A stretch of DNA of 41,361 nt. Origin: an uncultured Saprospiraceae bacterium. GTDB lineage: Bacteria; Bacteroidota; Bacteroidia; Chitinophagales; Saprospiraceae. The stretch lies in NCBI GenBank assembly GCA_938022935.1, contig CALIHL010000148.1:1-41361 (forward strand), in the 5' to 3' direction. The notes under the pieces are model-generated. The model had not been told where the DNA came from. It saw only the letters and a list, made by a program, of their open reading frames with translations, and did no database searches. Below, piece after piece: positions 17,903-26,286 of this stretch. Both the position numbers and the translations under genes were made by a program. The stretch's first letter is position 1. Each line of letters opens with the position of its first letter.

Positions 17903-17934
17903 AGGCGTTGGTCAATTTGATCAACGCCTTTTTT
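17903..17934 (+). terminator. Rho-independent terminator of the ExbB-ExbD operon
   Basis: AGGCGTTGGTC (17903-17913) pairs with GATCAACGCCT (17919-17929), with one G-T wobble, followed by T5. It ends just before the convergent DUF4293 gene. Confidence 0.9.
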
Positions 17935-17945
17935 GTGCGACTATC

Positions 17946-18377
17946 TTATCGGAGTCGATCCATAGACTCAACTAGCTTGTTGTCTTTTTTTACAAACCTA
18001 ACTGCCAATACTGAGAAGATGATCATGCCTATAGGCAAATACAAACCAGCGTTATCGCTCACTTCCACATTGTCCAAGTTCGGCTCATTCATGAATAGTA
18101 ATAAGGCAACTATAGGAAGTAGAACCGCTAAGGTGGTGACTACATAACCCAGTTTGATTTGATTGTCTCTGTTCTTATATAAGAAGATAGCAACAAGACT
18201 AAAGAGGATACCAAGTCCTGCAATCACTTGTAGAGCTGGATGGTCTGCAAGAGTATATAGTTGATCACCAAATATGCCATTGACCATTTTGTCTGAAGAT
18301 GCCATCGATGTAGCGAATTCTCCTCCAAAACAACCCGCAGCCAGTAGAAATAATAAACTCTGAATTCTTTGTATCAT
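17946..18377 (-). CDS. DUF4293 family membrane protein
   Basis: A 143-aa inner-membrane protein with four hydrophobic helices (about 3-22, 48-68, 77-97 and 108-128) and the MIQRIQSLLFLLAA start typical of the Bacteroidota DUF4293 family. Function is unknown. It is convergent with the exbD operon and divergent from the FAD oxidoreductase, with a 62-base shared upstream region. Confidence 0.85.
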   Translation of the reverse strand: MIQRIQSLLFLLAAGCFGGEFATSMASSDKMVNGIFGDQLYTLADHPALQVIAGLGILFSLVAIFLYKNRDNQIKLGYVVTTLAVLLPIVALLLFMNEPNLDNVEVSDNAGLYLPIGMIIFSVLAVRFVKKDNKLVESMDRLR

Positions 18378-18396
18378 GTGTTACACTCTTTTGATT

Positions 18397-18404
18397 CAAA
18401 GGTA
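18397..18404 (-). promoter_or_regulatory. -7 box (TACCTTTG) of the DUF4293 gene
   Basis: Read on the minus strand, TACCTTTG matches TAnnTTTG, 20 bases before the start codon. A TTG lies 22 bases further upstream, slightly longer than the usual spacing. Confidence 0.45.
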
Positions 18405-18439
18405 TAAAATATGAGGTTTCTCTACTCAATATATCAGCA

Positions 18440-19549
18440 ATGAGGCTAAGCTACTGGGAGCGCTCAGAAATAGAACGTCGGAGAGATGTCCTCATCATCG
18501 GGGCTGGCCTCGTGGGGATGTCCGCAGCGATCGAACTTAAAAAAATGATACCTTCCGCATCGATCACTGTAATTGACAAACAAGTGATCGGATGTGCTGC
18601 AAGTACGCGCAACGCCGGGTTTGCATGCTTTGGAAGTGTATCTGAAATATTAGCAGATATCGAAGTTTATGGAGAACAAACCACAATAGACCTTGTCAAC
18701 AGAAGGAGATCAGGGATAGAATCAATAAGAGATCGATACAGTCCAGCAAACATAAGATATGAGCACTCGGGCGGATATGAGATCTTCAACAATGAAGAGG
18801 AGTTTGCTCTATATCAACCTCAGGTCGAACAAATAAATAAACTTCTGGGTTCGGATGTCTTTGACATACATAAGACTCCATCGCCCATCCATAGTTATAG
18901 TAGCTGCATCTATAACAAGTACGAAGGTCAATTAAATACAGGCAGGCTATACGATGCTTTGATCAAAGAAGGAAGGGCATTGGATATTGAGTTGATCAAG
19001 GGGCTTGAAGTACTTGAGATTGATCTGGCCACTGGAAGTCTATCATGTAAGGTTGAAGATGTCAACATCGATATGAAGGCAGATAAGATCATTGTAGCGA
19101 CTAACTCGTTAACGAGCCATCTCTTGCCTCAGTTAGATGTCAAGGCTGTTAGAAACCAAGTTATAGTTACACAAGAGCTCAGTGGACATGGACTCAAAGG
19201 ATGCTTTCATCAGGATAAAGGATATATCTATTTCAGAGATATTGGAAATCGGGTTTTGATAGGAGGTGCTCGCCATCTCCATAAAGAAGAGGAGACGTCA
19301 ATATTTGGTGACAACCAAAAGAATCAGGCTTACTTACTCAATCATTTACGAAAGTGTGTGTTACCTTATATAAAAGAAGAGCTTATGATAGACCAATCTT
19401 GGTCCGGCATTTTATCTGGAGGCGCGAACCGCCTGCCCATAGTCGAAAAGCTAAGTGATAAAGTAACTGTAGCTGCTCGATTAAGCGGTATGGGCGTGGC
19501 GATCGGCATGGATGTCGGTATCGAAGCAGCAACTCTCGCCGTACTTTAA
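18440..19549 (+). CDS. FAD-dependent oxidoreductase (DAO/glycine-oxidase-like)
   Basis: A flavoenzyme of the D-amino-acid-oxidase superfamily, oxidising an amine or amino-acid-like substrate. The FAD dinucleotide fold is at the N-terminus (VLIIGAGLVGMSAAIEL, about residues 17-33), followed by STRNAGFACFGS, a typical DAO-family flavin loop. The C-terminus has GYIYFRDIGNRVLIGGARH and LSGMGVAIGMDVG for cofactor closure. 369 aa, normal length, no membrane segment, so probably cytosolic. The next gene begins 17 bases after its stop, so it may head an operon with the OstA-like and TPR/SH3 genes. The substrate cannot be assigned. Confidence 0.87.
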   Translation: MRLSYWERSEIERRRDVLIIGAGLVGMSAAIELKKMIPSASITVIDKQVIGCAASTRNAGFACFGSVSEILADIEVYGEQTTIDLVNRRRSGIESIRDRYSPANIRYEHSGGYEIFNNEEEFALYQPQVEQINKLLGSDVFDIHKTPSPIHSYSSCIYNKYEGQLNTGRLYDALIKEGRALDIELIKGLEVLEIDLATGSLSCKVEDVNIDMKADKIIVATNSLTSHLLPQLDVKAVRNQVIVTQELSGHGLKGCFHQDKGYIYFRDIGNRVLIGGARHLHKEEETSIFGDNQKNQAYLLNHLRKCVLPYIKEELMIDQSWSGILSGGANRLPIVEKLSDKVTVAARLSGMGVAIGMDVGIEAATLAVL

Positions 19550-19565
19550 GCGTTATATACTCTGC

Positions 19566-21386
19566 ATGTATAGAAGTCTACTTATTGTTATTCTATTGTT
19601 AGGTTGTGTTCTGGGTTTATCAGGGCAGATCGAAAGACAAATTGTGCCCGAAACAGCTATTGATACCATTGGTCAGGATACCTTATCGATGATTATCATG
19701 GAAGCAGATACCTCCATCCATGTATCTTATGACGATCGCGAAGTAGATACTCTGTATAAGAATGTTATCTTAACTCAAGATAGCCTGGCGATGTACTGTA
19801 ACCTTGCGATTGTCATAGATCAGATAGACGCAAGAGCTTATGAGGATGTCGTTATCATACATCATGATACGATACAGATCTATGCGGACTCTATGTACTA
19901 TGATGGCAAAGGGAAGATCGCAGACTTATTTGGCGAAGTGATATTGCAAGATGGTACGCGTAGGTTATATACCTCTGAGCTGCGATATAATGTAGGGGAT
20001 AAAACCGCCTCCTACCTTAATGGTGGCACTTTAGTGGATGGTGTAGATACAATCGTCAGCAAGGAAGGGTATTACTATCAAAGAGAAGGAAAAGTAAGGT
20101 TAAAAGGTAATGTGTCATTCGTCGATACATCCAAAGTGATGTTGACAGATAGTATCCTATATCTCTATAATCTTGAACAACTAAACATCATCGCGCCTAC
20201 CCAGATCAACCAGGACAGTGTTGACATCTATTGTGAGGCGGGTATTTATAGGTTAAAGCAAGATAGAGGTGTTTTGTCGGAGAATGTCCAAGTCAAATCA
20301 GGTGATCAGCTGATGACATCTGAGATTTTAGACGTCAATGGCCCTGAAGACAAGTATACCTTTCTCATCAATCCAAGACTCTTTGATAATTATAACGAAG
20401 GAGTAGGTGATACGATCGTATACTACGACCAGGACGATATCCTCGAGCTACGATCCAATGCTGTTTATACATCTGAGGAAGAAGTTATGAAAGCGCCTGT
20501 GATCAGGTACAATAAGAAGACTGATGAATATCAGACGCTGGGAAGAGCTAACATAGATACCAAGAAGTCGCGTATCAAAGCCAACGATATCACTTCTGAA
20601 GCTGACGGTGGTACAAGACTCAAAGGAAGTGTTGAGATATACGACAAAGAGAGCGATGCTACCGTCTCGGGTCAAGAAGCGATTAAGTATGAATCAATCA
20701 CAAAGATCTACAATCCACATAAAGGGCAACCACTTTTGAATTATCGTATGTCATCTGACTCGCTTTTGCTGCGGTCAGACTCTTTATTGTTCATTGAAAA
20801 GTATGCAGATACCGACTCTTCTTATCAAGACTTATCTGCTGTCAATAACGTCAAGTGGAAGAATGGCTCTACGTTAGGGAAGAGCGGATACTTTAAGTTC
20901 AACCAGAAAGACTCCTTGATAGTGATGACTGACAACCCAATACTTTGGTCTGACTCTACACAACTAACCGCGGATACGATCATCCTATATCTTAAGAACA
21001 ACGATGTTCATAAAATCTCACTAATCAAGAATGCCATGATCATCACACCTGATAAAGGTGGTATGTACAACCAAATCAAAGGAGCTGAGATAGAGAACTT
21101 TGTCAATGATAAAGAGCTCACCAAGAGCCACGTGATGACCAACGCTGAGTTGTTCTATATGATCAAAGAAGAAGAGAGTTATCGCGGTGTTAATCTTACT
21201 AAAAGTAATGAGATGATTTTTACTTTTGATGATGATGAAATCTCCAAAGTTGATATGACTGGACAACCTACTTCTAATATGTATGAATACACTAAAGGAA
21301 TGGATGTTAGCGTATATAACTTAGAGGGCTTTGAGTGGCGGATCAAAGAGCGCCCAAGCGAAGGGTTCTTTATAGCCAATTTATAA
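19566..21386 (+). CDS. OstA/LptA-like LPS transport protein
   Basis: A periplasmic or outer-membrane-associated protein related to the LptA/OstA N-terminal domain that passes lipopolysaccharide across the periplasm. I start at ATG 19566, which gives a clean signal peptide (MYRSLLIVILLLGCVLGLSGQ); an earlier in-frame start would overlap the oxidoreductase gene. The mature protein consists of repeated short beta-strand units of the OstA jelly roll (IYADSMYYDGKGKIADLFGEV, then TSELRYNVGDKTASYLNGG, then IRYNKKTDEYQTLGRA). At about 606 aa it is the long Bacteroidota form, lacking the LptD barrel. LptC is encoded at 31649, about 10 kb away. Its exact step in LPS export is inference. Confidence 0.85.
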   Translation: MYRSLLIVILLLGCVLGLSGQIERQIVPETAIDTIGQDTLSMIIMEADTSIHVSYDDREVDTLYKNVILTQDSLAMYCNLAIVIDQIDARAYEDVVIIHHDTIQIYADSMYYDGKGKIADLFGEVILQDGTRRLYTSELRYNVGDKTASYLNGGTLVDGVDTIVSKEGYYYQREGKVRLKGNVSFVDTSKVMLTDSILYLYNLEQLNIIAPTQINQDSVDIYCEAGIYRLKQDRGVLSENVQVKSGDQLMTSEILDVNGPEDKYTFLINPRLFDNYNEGVGDTIVYYDQDDILELRSNAVYTSEEEVMKAPVIRYNKKTDEYQTLGRANIDTKKSRIKANDITSEADGGTRLKGSVEIYDKESDATVSGQEAIKYESITKIYNPHKGQPLLNYRMSSDSLLLRSDSLLFIEKYADTDSSYQDLSAVNNVKWKNGSTLGKSGYFKFNQKDSLIVMTDNPILWSDSTQLTADTIILYLKNNDVHKISLIKNAMIITPDKGGMYNQIKGAEIENFVNDKELTKSHVMTNAELFYMIKEEESYRGVNLTKSNEMIFTFDDDEISKVDMTGQPTSNMYEYTKGMDVSVYNLEGFEWRIKERPSEGFFIANL

Positions 21387-22132
21387 TTACAATAGCATTG
21401 CGAATCATTACCAGTCTTATTTTTTTGGTCTTTTCGGGCCTCGTTTTTGCTCAAGAAGAGTCGAGCATACCGCAAGAGAAGCGACTGGATTATGCCGAGA
21501 ACTTAGAAGAGAACATCAAGTACATAGAGGAAGGTCAACACTCCAAAGAACTCTATATGAACCTTGGCTACGCTTACTATCAAGATGGAGATCTGGCCAA
21601 TGCTGTCCTTTATTATGAGAAAGCATTAAAGCTCGCTCCTCTTGACAGTTATGTGAAGACTTCCTTGGCTCAGATAAGAGCCGAGTTACCCATACAAGTA
21701 TCTGATATCCCCGATTTTATACTCGTTAGAGCTTATCGATCTGTGTCCAATCTTATGAGCGCTGCTACTTGGAGCATCATACAGTTGATATTTGGTCTTA
21801 TGTTTCTCTATGGCCTTTACCAAGTATTGCTGAAGGGTGTTACTATGAAAAGGACTTATTCGTGGACTTTGTTGGGAGTCCTATTAGTGCTGTCGTTGAT
21901 TTGTGGGCTAATGTCATATCATAGCAAGCTAGTGGAGGACGGTGGAGATCAAGCGATCTCTATGGTTGACCAAGAGCTTTATAAGGCAGCCGATGAGCGC
22001 AGTGAAAGTGTAGTTACTATCGGTCCTGGCAATAAAGTGTTCTTATTAGATACCATTGGTGATTGGTACAAAGTACAATTACGAGATAAGGATACTGGTT
22101 GGGTGAAAAAAGAAAAGGTGCGTCTTATATGA
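21335..22132 (+). CDS. BatE-like TPR and SH3 membrane protein
   Basis: A membrane protein with a signal-like N-terminus (IITSLIFLVFSGLVFAQ) and a TPR unit (LYMNLGYAYYQDGDLANAVLYYEKALKLAP). Two membrane helices follow (WSIIQLIFGLMFLYGLYQVLL and SWTLLGVLLVLSLICGLM), then a C-terminal bacterial SH3 domain (VVTIGPGNKVFLLDTIGDWYK, then GWVKKEKVRLI). This is the layout of BatE from Bacteroides aerotolerance operons, but no other bat gene is nearby. The GTG at 21335 overlaps the upstream gene by 52 bases and has AGAGGG before it; a TTG at 21398 would remove the overlap and give a tidier signal peptide. The start is therefore uncertain. Confidence 0.82.
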   Translation: MADQRAPKRRVLYSQFIITIALRIITSLIFLVFSGLVFAQEESSIPQEKRLDYAENLEENIKYIEEGQHSKELYMNLGYAYYQDGDLANAVLYYEKALKLAPLDSYVKTSLAQIRAELPIQVSDIPDFILVRAYRSVSNLMSAATWSIIQLIFGLMFLYGLYQVLLKGVTMKRTYSWTLLGVLLVLSLICGLMSYHSKLVEDGGDQAISMVDQELYKAADERSESVVTIGPGNKVFLLDTIGDWYKVQLRDKDTGWVKKEKVRLI

Positions 22133-22149
22133 CACACCTTTATTATTTT

Positions 22150-22196
22150 ATCAAGTCTAAAACTTGATCTATACTTTATTTACAGTCTAACTGTAA
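22150..22196. terminator. Two perfect hairpins in the convergent gap before rpmA
   Basis: ATCAAGT-CTAAA-ACTTGAT (22150-22168) and TTACAGT-CTA-ACTGTAA (22180-22196) are perfect 7-bp hairpins between the converging BatE-like gene and rpmA. Neither is followed by a strong T-run, so they may be weak terminators or processing sites, one for each direction. Confidence 0.5.
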
Positions 22197-22202
22197 GAGA
22201 TT

Positions 22203-22823
22203 CTACTCTTGCTCTTCGCTTACAACTCTTCCTCCGTCAAGCTTATCCTGAAGAACTTGAAGTTCGTCCCACTTGCCGTCTGCTGCAAGCTGAGATTGCT
22301 GTGGCCATGTAGTAGGATCCATCATTTGATATCTTGATCCGGCATCAGTAAGGATACCTTTAAGCTGATCAAAAGAAGCACCACTAAGCTGAGCAAATGT
22401 CGTTATACCTGCTGCGTTGAGTAAACCGCTTACTTTAGGACCTATACCTTCAATCTTAGTTAACTTATCTGCAGCACCTGATGATGCTGGTGGCGCTGGA
22501 GCTGCTGCTTTGGGAGCTGCCGCCTTTTTTGGAGCCGCTTTAGCTTTTTTAGGAGCTGTAACTACTGATCCGTCAGTTATGATATTAACGTAAGTACGGT
22601 TGTTACGCTTCTTTTGAAATGCAACCTTTCCCTCAACCAATGCATGCAAAGTATGGTCTCTGCCCATACCAACATGCTCACCAGGATGATACTTTGTACC
22701 TCTCTGACGTACTATGATATTACCTGGGATAGCGTGCTCGCCACCAAATAGTTTTACACCAAGACGTTTACTATTACTGTCACGTCCATTATCTGTACTA
22801 CCTACACCTTTCTTATGAGCCAT
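22203..22823 (-). CDS. rpmA: 50S ribosomal protein L27 with C-terminal helix-hairpin-helix extension
   Basis: L27 sits near the peptidyl-transferase centre of the large ribosomal subunit. Residues 1-83 are an ordinary L27 ([20 protein letters not shown], then [20 protein letters not shown]). A low-complexity Lys/Ala/Pro linker (84-118) and a helix-hairpin-helix unit ([19 protein letters not shown], 121-139, continuing to about 165) follow. The tail contains DPTTWPQQ and [14 protein letters not shown]. The total, 206 aa, is more than twice the usual 85. The reading frame is continuous, with no sign of a frameshift. The extension could bind rRNA or another nucleic acid; this is inference. rplU lies three bases upstream in the same operon. 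Confidence 0.95.
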   Translation of the reverse strand: MAHKKGVGSTDNGRDSNSKRLGVKLFGGEHAIPGNIIVRQRGTKYHPGEHVGMGRDHTLHALVEGKVAFQKKRNNRTYVNIITDGSVVTAPKKAKAAPKKAAAPKAAAPAPPASSGAADKLTKIEGIGPKVSGLLNAAGITTFAQLSGASFDQLKGILTDAGSRYQMMDPTTWPQQSQLAADGKWDELQVLQDKLDGGRVVSEEQE

Positions 22824-22826
22824 GAG

Positions 22827-23138
22827 TTATGCCTTTATTGAGTCTATCTTAATCTTAGTGAATAGCTGTCTGTGCCCATTCTTTACCTTGTATCCCTTAC
22901 GTCTCTTCTTCTTGAAAACAATCACTTTATCTCCTTTCTGTTGTCCAAGGACAGTTGCTTTAACTGAAGCACCTGAGACATTGGGAGTACCTATGGTCGT
23001 AGAAGAATCTGAACCTACTAAGAGGACATCGTCAAATGAAACCTTCGCACCTTCATCCTCGCCGAGGTGATGTACGAATATCTCTTGACCTTCTTCAATC
23101 TTGAACTGCTGACCTGCAATGGAAACTATGGCAAACAT
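22827..23138 (-). CDS. rplU: 50S ribosomal protein L21
   Basis: A 23S rRNA-binding protein of the large subunit. At 103 aa it has the standard length, with MFAIVSIAGQQFKIEEGQ at the start and the conserved FKKKRRKGYKVKNGHRQ-FTKIKI segment near the C-terminus. It is the first gene of the rplU-rpmA operon, with a well-formed Bacteroidota promoter 35 bases upstream. Confidence 0.97.
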   Translation of the reverse strand: MFAIVSIAGQQFKIEEGQEIFVHHLGEDEGAKVSFDDVLLVGSDSSTTIGTPNVSGASVKATVLGQQKGDKVIVFKKKRRKGYKVKNGHRQLFTKIKIDSIKA

Positions 23139-23172
23139 GACCTAAAATATTAGCTATTCTTTAAATGGGCTG

Positions 23173-23202
23173 CAAAGATAGTCTTATTAATCAATATTCA
23201 AA
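23173..23202 (-). promoter_or_regulatory. Promoter of rplU-rpmA
   Basis: On the minus strand, TTTG (23202-23199) is separated by 18 bases from TATCTTTG (23180-23173), matching both Bacteroidota consensus boxes at the expected spacing. Transcription would begin near 23166, leaving a leader of about 28 bases. Confidence 0.75.
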
Positions 23203-23241
23203 ATCAATAGTTAAGCGAAGTACCTTGCTATTTGGGTGCCT

Positions 23242-24498
23242 CTATTGATCGTTAAACCACTCCTTCAGTCTGAACGAAGTTTTGATCTCTTCATCATCCC
23301 TGAGCAGTGTTAACTTAATCAACTTTCCCTCTTTTTTAGAGAACTTCTCAGTGATCCTATTGAGTGACATCTTTCTGGTTTTTTTACGACCCACTTTGAT
23401 GATAAGATCGCCAGGAAGAACACCTGCCAGATCTGCCGGTGAGCCCTCGATAGTTGCGACTACATAATATTGATTGAGATCCGGTCCCACAGCGAAAAGG
23501 GTGATACCACTTTTGTCAAAGGAGAAGTCTTGATTGTACTTTCGAGTAGGTCTTAGATATAACTCTTGATTGGTGTAATCTATGACTACCATAAATCTTG
23601 AAAGCAAAGTGTTTCCTATGATACCATTGCGTATGAGGTTAGGCCTTTTCTGTAGGTTTTGAAAAAGAAGATCTTGAAAGCTCGTAACAAGCTCATTAAA
23701 GAAGAGCTCTCCTAGCTGAAACTTCTTAGACTTCCCCCTGTAACCAAAGATTGCTCCTGATAGCCCAAAGCCGACATTACCTACCATGATTCGTTCTGGT
23801 AAGTTAAGTGTGCTGTCAGTATTGGTATGGATGAGGAATGGCAAAGCTGCGCCAGTATCCAATAGTAAGTTCAGTTTGTGAACGACCTCGCTTGATATGG
23901 TGACATCTCCTTTTATATAAGGTTTGTTACCAACTATGTTGATCGGATACTTATAATACTTGTCAAGGGATGGTTTTTTAAACTTGCTCGGATGTGTAAA
24001 CGTGATGACCCGCTTCCGATAGTTGATTTTTACAACAAGGTTAGAGAAGTAGCTGCCACCGACGATACCATTGATCTCAGTTCCAAGCTTTTCTCTGAGT
24101 AGTAAGGTGTTTTCTTGTAGGACAATCACATCTCGATTGACGGTTTGGCAACCTTCCATCTTGGTTTTAACATTTCTGGCTATGTTGGCGATCAGCACAG
24201 AGTCAAGATCTGATCCCATGATAGGGATCTCTCTTTCAAACTCTATACCCAAGATTTGAGTGATTTCTCTGTCGAAGATGATGGTGTTCTCAGCTCCAGT
24301 ATCAAATATCATCCGAAGCGGTATAATACCATTGAGCCAGATCTTAACGATGATGAAGCCTTGCTCAATCTCAAAAGGTACTTCTACTTCGTCGTCATTG
24401 TCGAGCAGGTCAAGTCCTATGATCTTTCGTTGACCAGAAAGCTGCACGAACGCAAATAGAAAAACACCTAAAAATAATGTCCGGAGACTGAACTGCAT
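23242..24498 (-). CDS. Secreted retropepsin-like aspartic protease with PDZ domain
   Basis: An exported (periplasmic) protein. Signal peptide LFLGVFLFAFVQLSGQ (about 8-23). Two retropepsin-type halves each carry an active-site triad: FDTGAENTIIF (D66) and LDTGAALPFLI (D214), with the hydrophobic-GG flap-side element GIVGGSYFSNLVVKINY (about 144-160) and a matching GIIGNTLLSRFMVVIDY later. A PDZ domain occupies about 330-410 (VATIEGSPADLAGVLPGDLIIKV). The single chain can therefore supply both aspartates, like a fused retropepsin dimer. Substrate is unknown; the PDZ may recognise peptide C-termini. It is transcribed alone or with the GMC gene upstream (80-base gap). Confidence 0.88.
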   Translation of the reverse strand: MQFSLRTLFLGVFLFAFVQLSGQRKIIGLDLLDNDDEVEVPFEIEQGFIIVKIWLNGIIPLRMIFDTGAENTIIFDREITQILGIEFEREIPIMGSDLDSVLIANIARNVKTKMEGCQTVNRDVIVLQENTLLLREKLGTEINGIVGGSYFSNLVVKINYRKRVITFTHPSKFKKPSLDKYYKYPINIVGNKPYIKGDVTISSEVVHKLNLLLDTGAALPFLIHTNTDSTLNLPERIMVGNVGFGLSGAIFGYRGKSKKFQLGELFFNELVTSFQDLLFQNLQKRPNLIRNGIIGNTLLSRFMVVIDYTNQELYLRPTRKYNQDFSFDKSGITLFAVGPDLNQYYVVATIEGSPADLAGVLPGDLIIKVGRKKTRKMSLNRITEKFSKKEGKLIKLTLLRDDEEIKTSFRLKEWFNDQ

Positions 24499-24578
24499 GT
24501 TGTAAAAGTTGATCTTCCTTTAATTATAACGATAGTGGCTATCTATGTGTGATGATTTTCATAGCAGGATTTGTTATA

Positions 24579-26276
24579 TCAAGAGATTTCTCCTTTGTCC
24601 AATAAGTCGACAGCATGATGCGCTGCTCTTGCGGACATGGCCATATATGTTAGCGAAGGATTTTGAGTTGACGTAGATGTCATGCATGCACCATCAGTTA
24701 CAAAAACATTAGGGATAGAATGTATCTGATGCCAATTGTTAAGAACAGAAGTTTTTGGATCGTGTCCCATGCGAGCACCGCCCATCTCATGTATATCCAG
24801 TCCGGGTGCCCTGTGATCATCACTCACTCGTATATCTACAAACCCAGCTTTCTCATACATCATGGTGAGTTGATCGTGAAAGTCCATAATCATCTTCTCA
24901 TCGTTGTCATCATATTTCATGGAAATATGGACGAGTGGCATGTCCCAAGCATCAACCTTAGCTGGATCTAAAGAGACATAGCTTGATTCTTTTGGTATCG
25001 TCTCGCCCATCATATGAGAACCAACTCTCCAAGGCCCTAATGGCGCTTTCGCAAATAGATTTTCTCTTAACTCTTGTCCCAAGCCTTCTGAACTTCTGAT
25101 AGGGTATCGGTTGGCACTAAATCCTGCAGCATAACCTCTTAGGAAACCTGTTTCTTGACTATAAACATTTCTAAATCTCGGGATGTACGCACTGGTTGGT
25201 CGTCTGCCTTTACTGCGTAAATCACCAAAGTCTTCACACATAGCACTGATCCTTGCTCTATAATTGTGAAAGGCTACATACTTACCAAGCGTGCCGCTAT
25301 CATTACCTAACCCATCAGGGTATCGATCAGACTTTGAGTTAAGTAATACCATATTGGTATTGATGGCCCCAGCATTTACAAATATGATCTTTGCAAAGTA
25401 CTCAGAAGTCTCTTTACTTGCTACATCGATCACACGTACACCAGTCACTCTATCAAGCTTGTCATCGTAGATCAAAGAGTGTACTATAGTATCAGGCCTC
25501 AGGGTTAAGTTGCCTGTTTTTGCTGCCCAAGGTATCGTAGTTGAGTTAGCATTAAAATATCCTCCAAATGGACAACCCCTTTCGCACTCTGTTCTGTTTT
25601 GACATTGGCCTCGACCTTGTTGTCTATGGATATCTTTTTGTTCTGTGACATGTGCACATCTGCCGTAGATCACATGTCGCTTTTTATAATTTTCTTTGAC
25701 TACACTTTGGAAGTGTTTTTCTACACAGTTTAATTCCCAAGCAGGTAAAAACTCTCCATCTGGGACAGTGTCTAATCCGTCTTTATTACCTGAGATACCA
25801 GCGAATCGTTCTACATAACTGTACCACTTTTCAAGGTCCTTATATCTGATCGGCCAGTCCACGGCAAAGCCATCTCTACTGGGACCAGTAAAGTCATAGT
25901 CGCTCCATCTCTGCGTCTGTCGTGCCCACATCAATGACTTGCCTCCGACTTGATAACCTCGGATCCAATCAAAGGGCGCGTCTTGTATGTATGGATGATC
26001 TTTGTCTTTTACAAAGAAGTGCTTGTTGTCTTCACGATAGGCGTAACAACGAGCAATGGAAGGATTTTCTTCTTTTTCTTTTTTAGATATACCTCCTCGA
26101 TGTTCAAACTCCCAAGGGTTGAGATTGGTCGTTGGATAGTCCTTGATATGCTTGACGTCTGGTCCTCTATCTATGAGCAATGTCTTCAGTCCGCGTTCGC
26201 ACAATTCTTTTGCTGACCATCCTCCGCTCATCCCAGCACCGATGACTATGGCATCATATGTATTTGCTTTCTGCAT
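24579..26276 (-). CDS. GMC family oxidoreductase
   Basis: An FAD enzyme of the glucose-methanol-choline family that probably oxidises a sugar or sugar alcohol. The FAD-binding fold AIVIGAGMSGGWSAKELCERG starts at residue 9, and GGKSLMWARQTQRW is the second flavin loop. A cysteine-rich segment (CQNRTECERGCPFGGY) is present. The C-terminal GMC motif is intact, with catalytic HEMGGARMG and N-P in TSTQNPSLTYMAMSARA. 565 aa. It lacks its own signal peptide; the gene ten bases upstream encodes a Tat-type small subunit, so export as a complex is likely. No cytochrome subunit is adjacent. Confidence 0.92.
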   Translation of the reverse strand: MQKANTYDAIVIGAGMSGGWSAKELCERGLKTLLIDRGPDVKHIKDYPTTNLNPWEFEHRGGISKKEKEENPSIARCYAYREDNKHFFVKDKDHPYIQDAPFDWIRGYQVGGKSLMWARQTQRWSDYDFTGPSRDGFAVDWPIRYKDLEKWYSYVERFAGISGNKDGLDTVPDGEFLPAWELNCVEKHFQSVVKENYKKRHVIYGRCAHVTEQKDIHRQQGRGQCQNRTECERGCPFGGYFNANSTTIPWAAKTGNLTLRPDTIVHSLIYDDKLDRVTGVRVIDVASKETSEYFAKIIFVNAGAINTNMVLLNSKSDRYPDGLGNDSGTLGKYVAFHNYRARISAMCEDFGDLRSKGRRPTSAYIPRFRNVYSQETGFLRGYAAGFSANRYPIRSSEGLGQELRENLFAKAPLGPWRVGSHMMGETIPKESSYVSLDPAKVDAWDMPLVHISMKYDDNDEKMIMDFHDQLTMMYEKAGFVDIRVSDDHRAPGLDIHEMGGARMGHDPKTSVLNNWHQIHSIPNVFVTDGACMTSTSTQNPSLTYMAMSARAAHHAVDLLDKGEIS

Positions 26277-26286
26277 CTCTTTTATA

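Noticed and set aside
17890-18147. 85-codon plus-strand ORF
   Set aside because: It covers the ExbD terminator and is antisense to the DUF4293 gene; serine/threonine-rich with no domain.
22822-23070. 82-codon plus-strand ORF
   Set aside because: Antisense to rplU, which is certain.
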